8,135 bases of DNA from Treponema sp. (GTDB taxonomy: Bacteria > Spirochaetota > Spirochaetia > Treponematales > Breznakiellaceae). This document shows, piece by piece, positions 6,198 to 8,135 of this stretch (position 1 is its first letter; every line of letters starts with the position of its first letter). The position numbers and the translations under genes were made by a program. The notes under the pieces are model-generated. The model was not told where the DNA came from. It searched no databases and saw only the letters and a list, made by a program, of their open reading frames with translations. The DNA lies in the NCBI GenBank assembly GCA_031281855.1, contig JAITEW010000066.1, positions 1 through 8,135 of the forward strand, read 5' to 3'.

Positions 6198-6995
6198 ATG
6201 AATCAGGATCAGGTAAAGGAAAAACTGCTTTCTATCGAAGACGCACCGACGGAATTCTCCCTTGTTTTTTCAGGCAAAAAAAGCAAAAAGGTCAACGGCC
6301 TTTATAAACCGGACACCAGGGAAATTATCATCCATAACCGTAATTTTACCCGCGAAGACGGCAAGGTTGATGACAACCTGCTGCTCTATACGGCTATCCA
6401 CGAATACGCCCATCATCTTCACGCCTGCACCCGTGGGGGCCGGCTTTCCGCCAGAGCCCACACTGCGGAATTCTGGGCCATACTCCATGATCTCCTTGAA
6501 AAGGCTGAAACCCGGAAGATATACAAAAACGTCTTTGACGGTTCACAGGAACTGACAGAGCTCACCGAACTTATCCGGAAAAGATACTTAAAGGAAAACG
6601 GAAGTCTGGTAAAGGATCTGGGAAAGCTCCTCCTCAGGGCACACGACCTCTGCACCCAGGCCGGAGGCCGCTGGGAGGACTACATCGACCGGGTCCTCCG
6701 CATCCCCAGGACCGCCGCCAACCTGGCCATACGCATGCACCAGTACAATCTCAACCCCGAAACCGGTGCGGACAACATGCGTTTTCTGGCAGGCATAGCA
6801 AACGAGGAAAAACGCGAAACCGCCGAGGCTGCGCTTCTTAAAGGCAAAAGCCCGGATACCGTAAAAATAGCGGCGCGTCAAAAAAACGAAGAACCCCGTG
6901 TGAGCCTGGAAAAAGAAAAACTCCGCCTGGAACGCACGATAGCTTCCCTTACCAAGCGGCTTGAGGAAGTGGAGAAGGAACTGGAGAGCGTCTAA
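6198..6995 (+). CDS. HExxH metalloprotease-like protein with DUF3102-like and coiled-coil regions
   Basis: I do not recognise a named gene. The protein has 265 residues, no signal peptide and no membrane segment, so it is probably cytoplasmic. The N-terminal part (about 15-105) has the zinc motif HEYAH (68-72) and a later HTAEFWAIL, whose His88 is a likely third ligand. This layout, HExxH then H-x-x-x-F-W, resembles the SprT/YgjP/WLM group of zinc proteases. Residues about 138-230 are helical (LGKLLLRAHDLCTQAGGRWE, then IPRTAANLAIRMHQYN). They resemble DUF3102-type proteins, known mostly from phages and plasmids; I recall this likeness and cannot verify it. Residues about 236-264 form a heptad-like, charged coiled coil. 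The gene follows the RsmE-type gene by 13 bases and ends just before a hairpin, so the two are probably one transcript. Protease activity is inferred from the motif only. Confidence 0.8.
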   Translation: MNQDQVKEKLLSIEDAPTEFSLVFSGKKSKKVNGLYKPDTREIIIHNRNFTREDGKVDDNLLLYTAIHEYAHHLHACTRGGRLSARAHTAEFWAILHDLLEKAETRKIYKNVFDGSQELTELTELIRKRYLKENGSLVKDLGKLLLRAHDLCTQAGGRWEDYIDRVLRIPRTAANLAIRMHQYNLNPETGADNMRFLAGIANEEKRETAEAALLKGKSPDTVKIAARQKNEEPRVSLEKEKLRLERTIASLTKRLEEVEKELESV

Positions 6996-7006
6996 AAACT
7001 GGGGTT

Positions 7007-7043
7007 GAGGCTGTTCCGGAAACTGACGTTTTGGAACAGCCTC
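7007..7043 (+). terminator. Hairpin after the metalloprotease-like gene, probable terminator
   Basis: GAGGCTGTTCC (7007-7017) pairs perfectly with GGAACAGCCTC (7033-7043). Two G-U and two A-U pairs extend the stem inwards to 15 bp, leaving a 7-base loop. It lies 12 bases after the stop codon. The sequence after it (TGTTGTC) is only modestly U-rich, so termination may be weak or factor-dependent, and this could instead be a copy of a dispersed repeat. Confidence 0.6.
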
Positions 7044-7102
7044 TGTTGTCTAAAAATCATAAAAGGTTGCATTTTTTTATTTTTTTTCCGCCTTTTTCTG
7101 CC

Positions 7103-7108
7103 GATAAT
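7103..7108 (+). promoter_or_regulatory. Possible -10 element before the secreted-protein gene
   Basis: GATAAT differs by one base from TATAAT and lies 8 bases before the ATG at 7117. It follows a T-rich stretch (T7 at 7072-7078, A, T8 at 7080-7087). No good -35 box is seen at 16-18 bases. A TTGCAT at 7067-7072 is 30 bases away, too far. If used, the transcript would start about at the ATG. Confidence 0.35.
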
Positions 7109-7116
7109 GAAGAACT

Positions 7117-8135
7117 ATGATCTTTTCCGGGACAAAAAAACGCCGGTCCCTGAGACTCGTTTTCAGTATTGTCCTCGCGCTGTGGGCTGTCCCTTTTTCA
7201 GGCGCCCAGAGTTATACCCTGCCCTATTCTGCGGATACCGAAGCCGGAAGGGTAGAGAGGCCCCTTTTCCCCTGGGCTTATCTCGCCGAATACCTGGAAG
7301 CCCGGAACGCCGGTGAAGCGGCCCGGCCTTACTGGGCCGCAACAGAAGCCGAATACTCCGCCCTGTCCAGGCAGAGCGAAAATGAATCGCTGCTCCTTAA
7401 CAATGATATCCTTGCGTTCTACGGGCACCCTAATTCCAAAAACATGGGCATCCTGGGCCGCTATTCCAAAGAAGAACTGAACGAAAAACTCAGCGCTCTG
7501 GCCGGTGAATACCGCGCGGCCAGCGGGGGCCGGGAAATACGCAAGGCGTTTTACATTATCTTCGGCACTGTGTGGCCTGAAGGGGAAATCGGAATCATCA
7601 GAGAATCGCTCCTTAAGGAATATGTCGAGTACGCCCAGGCCAACGATATCCTCATTTTTATCGATCACCAAATAGGCCGCTACAATCCCATAGACGCCGT
7701 AAAGCGCATGCTCCCGTGGCTCAAGTACCCCAATGTCCACCTCGCCCTGGACCCCGAATGGCGGACAACCAAGCCTATGGTAGAGATAGGCACTGTCAGC
7801 GCCGAGGAGATCAACCAGGTCCAGCGGGTTATGGAAGACTACATCATCGAAAACAAACTCCCCGGGGAACGGCTCCTGGTAATCCATCAATTCAACTGGC
7901 GCATGATCTCAAACCGGGAAAAAGTGAACGCCGGTTTCAGCAGGGTCCGCCTGGTGCACTGCGCCGACGGCTTCGGCAACCCCGACATCAAACGGCAGGC
8001 CTACGCCTACAACGCCCAGGCATCCAATATGCCGGTCAAGGCTTTCAAACTTTTCTATAACTTCGGCATCCCCGGGGCCGGCTACGACAGCCCTCTTCTG
8101 ACGCCCAAAGAAGTCTTCAGCCTCAAGCCCCGTCC
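7117..8135 (+). CDS. Secreted TIM-barrel-like protein of unknown activity (3' end cut by window edge)
   Basis: The frame is open from the ATG at 7117 to the window end (339 codons visible). An in-frame TGA at 7108-7110 makes this the first ATG. Residues 1-30 form a signal peptide: KKRR, a hydrophobic core LVFSIVLALWAV, and likely cleavage after FSGA. There is no lipobox cysteine, so a periplasmic or exported protein is likely. Strand-like segments alternate with helices: ILAFYGHP (98-105), FYIIFGTVWP (145-154), ILIFIDHQIGR (178-188), VHLALDPEWR (207-216), LLVIHQFNW (253-261), RLVHCADGFGN (278-288) and AFKLFYNF (309-316). Acidic residues near strand ends (Asp183, Asp212, Glu214, Asp284) suggest a (beta/alpha)8 enzyme, perhaps a glycoside hydrolase. 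I recall similar FYGHP/ALDPEW proteins in actinobacteria but know no function for them. No clear ribosome binding site precedes the start. Confidence 0.8.
   Translation, partial: MIFSGTKKRRSLRLVFSIVLALWAVPFSGAQSYTLPYSADTEAGRVERPLFPWAYLAEYLEARNAGEAARPYWAATEAEYSALSRQSENESLLLNNDILAFYGHPNSKNMGILGRYSKEELNEKLSALAGEYRAASGGREIRKAFYIIFGTVWPEGEIGIIRESLLKEYVEYAQANDILIFIDHQIGRYNPIDAVKRMLPWLKYPNVHLALDPEWRTTKPMVEIGTVSAEEINQVQRVMEDYIIENKLPGERLLVIHQFNWRMISNREKVNAGFSRVRLVHCADGFGNPDIKRQAYAYNAQASNMPVKAFKLFYNFGIPGAGYDSPLLTPKEVFSLKPR

Noticed and set aside
7067..7108. TTGCAT and GATAAT as a paired -35/-10 promoter
   Set aside because: The spacer would be 30 bases, well outside the 16-18 base range.
7005..7316. 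Short + strand open frame, including an ATG at 7107, overlapping the secreted-protein gene start
   Set aside because: It runs through the terminator-like hairpin and the T-rich tract and becomes low-complexity Phe/Leu. The frame from 7117 is far longer and has a proper signal peptide.
7198..7890. 230-codon open frame on the - strand over the secreted-protein gene
   Set aside because: The + strand frame has a signal peptide, regular strand/helix alternation and conserved-looking motifs; the - frame has none.

Overview
The window reads as an ordinary, densely coded chromosomal segment of a Gram-negative bacterium with moderately high GC. It carries an outer-membrane efflux protein, a MacB-type permease, a sigma-54 two-component pair, a 16S rRNA methyltransferase, an unusual metalloprotease-like protein and a secreted barrel-like protein. 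Gene style and content remind me of a termite-gut or free-living Treponema-type spirochaete. That is an impression from the protein sequences, not a proof: there is no rRNA or other marker gene here. All seven supported genes are on the + strand. No tRNA, rRNA, CRISPR array, insertion sequence or phage gene was seen.

Region 1 (1-5365) looks like one operon. It starts with a MacB/FtsX-type ABC permease whose first codons lie off the left edge. A TolC-type outer-membrane channel follows with a 4-base ATGA overlap. After gaps of 4 bases each come a membrane histidine kinase and an NtrC-type sigma-54 activator. The simplest reading is a tripartite export pump with its own two-component regulator; the adaptor and ATPase should lie just to the left. 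The kinase has a proline-rich, collagen-like stretch in its sensor region, encoded by strikingly GC-only palindromic DNA.

Region 2 (5366-7043) is a two-gene unit. An extended -10 element ends 6 bases before a GTG start with no visible ribosome binding site, suggesting a leaderless message. The first gene is a divergent RsmE-type 16S rRNA methyltransferase with an intragenic C10 tract and a small 12-bp tandem repeat. The second encodes an HExxH protein with a SprT/YgjP-like zinc site, fused to a helical domain resembling DUF3102-type proteins and a terminal coiled coil. A 15-bp hairpin closes the unit.

Region 3 (7044-8135) holds a T-rich intergenic stretch and then a long open gene running off the right edge. 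Its product has a signal peptide and an alternating strand/helix pattern with acidic strand ends (motifs FYGHP, DHQIGR, ALDPEW, HQFNW, DGFGN), suggesting a secreted TIM-barrel enzyme of unknown activity.

The points most worth following are the metalloprotease fusion, the secreted barrel protein, the regulator-plus-pump operon, the GC palindromes in the kinase gene and the two genes whose -10-like elements sit almost on their start codons. I do not see clear evidence for a wholly new multi-gene system.
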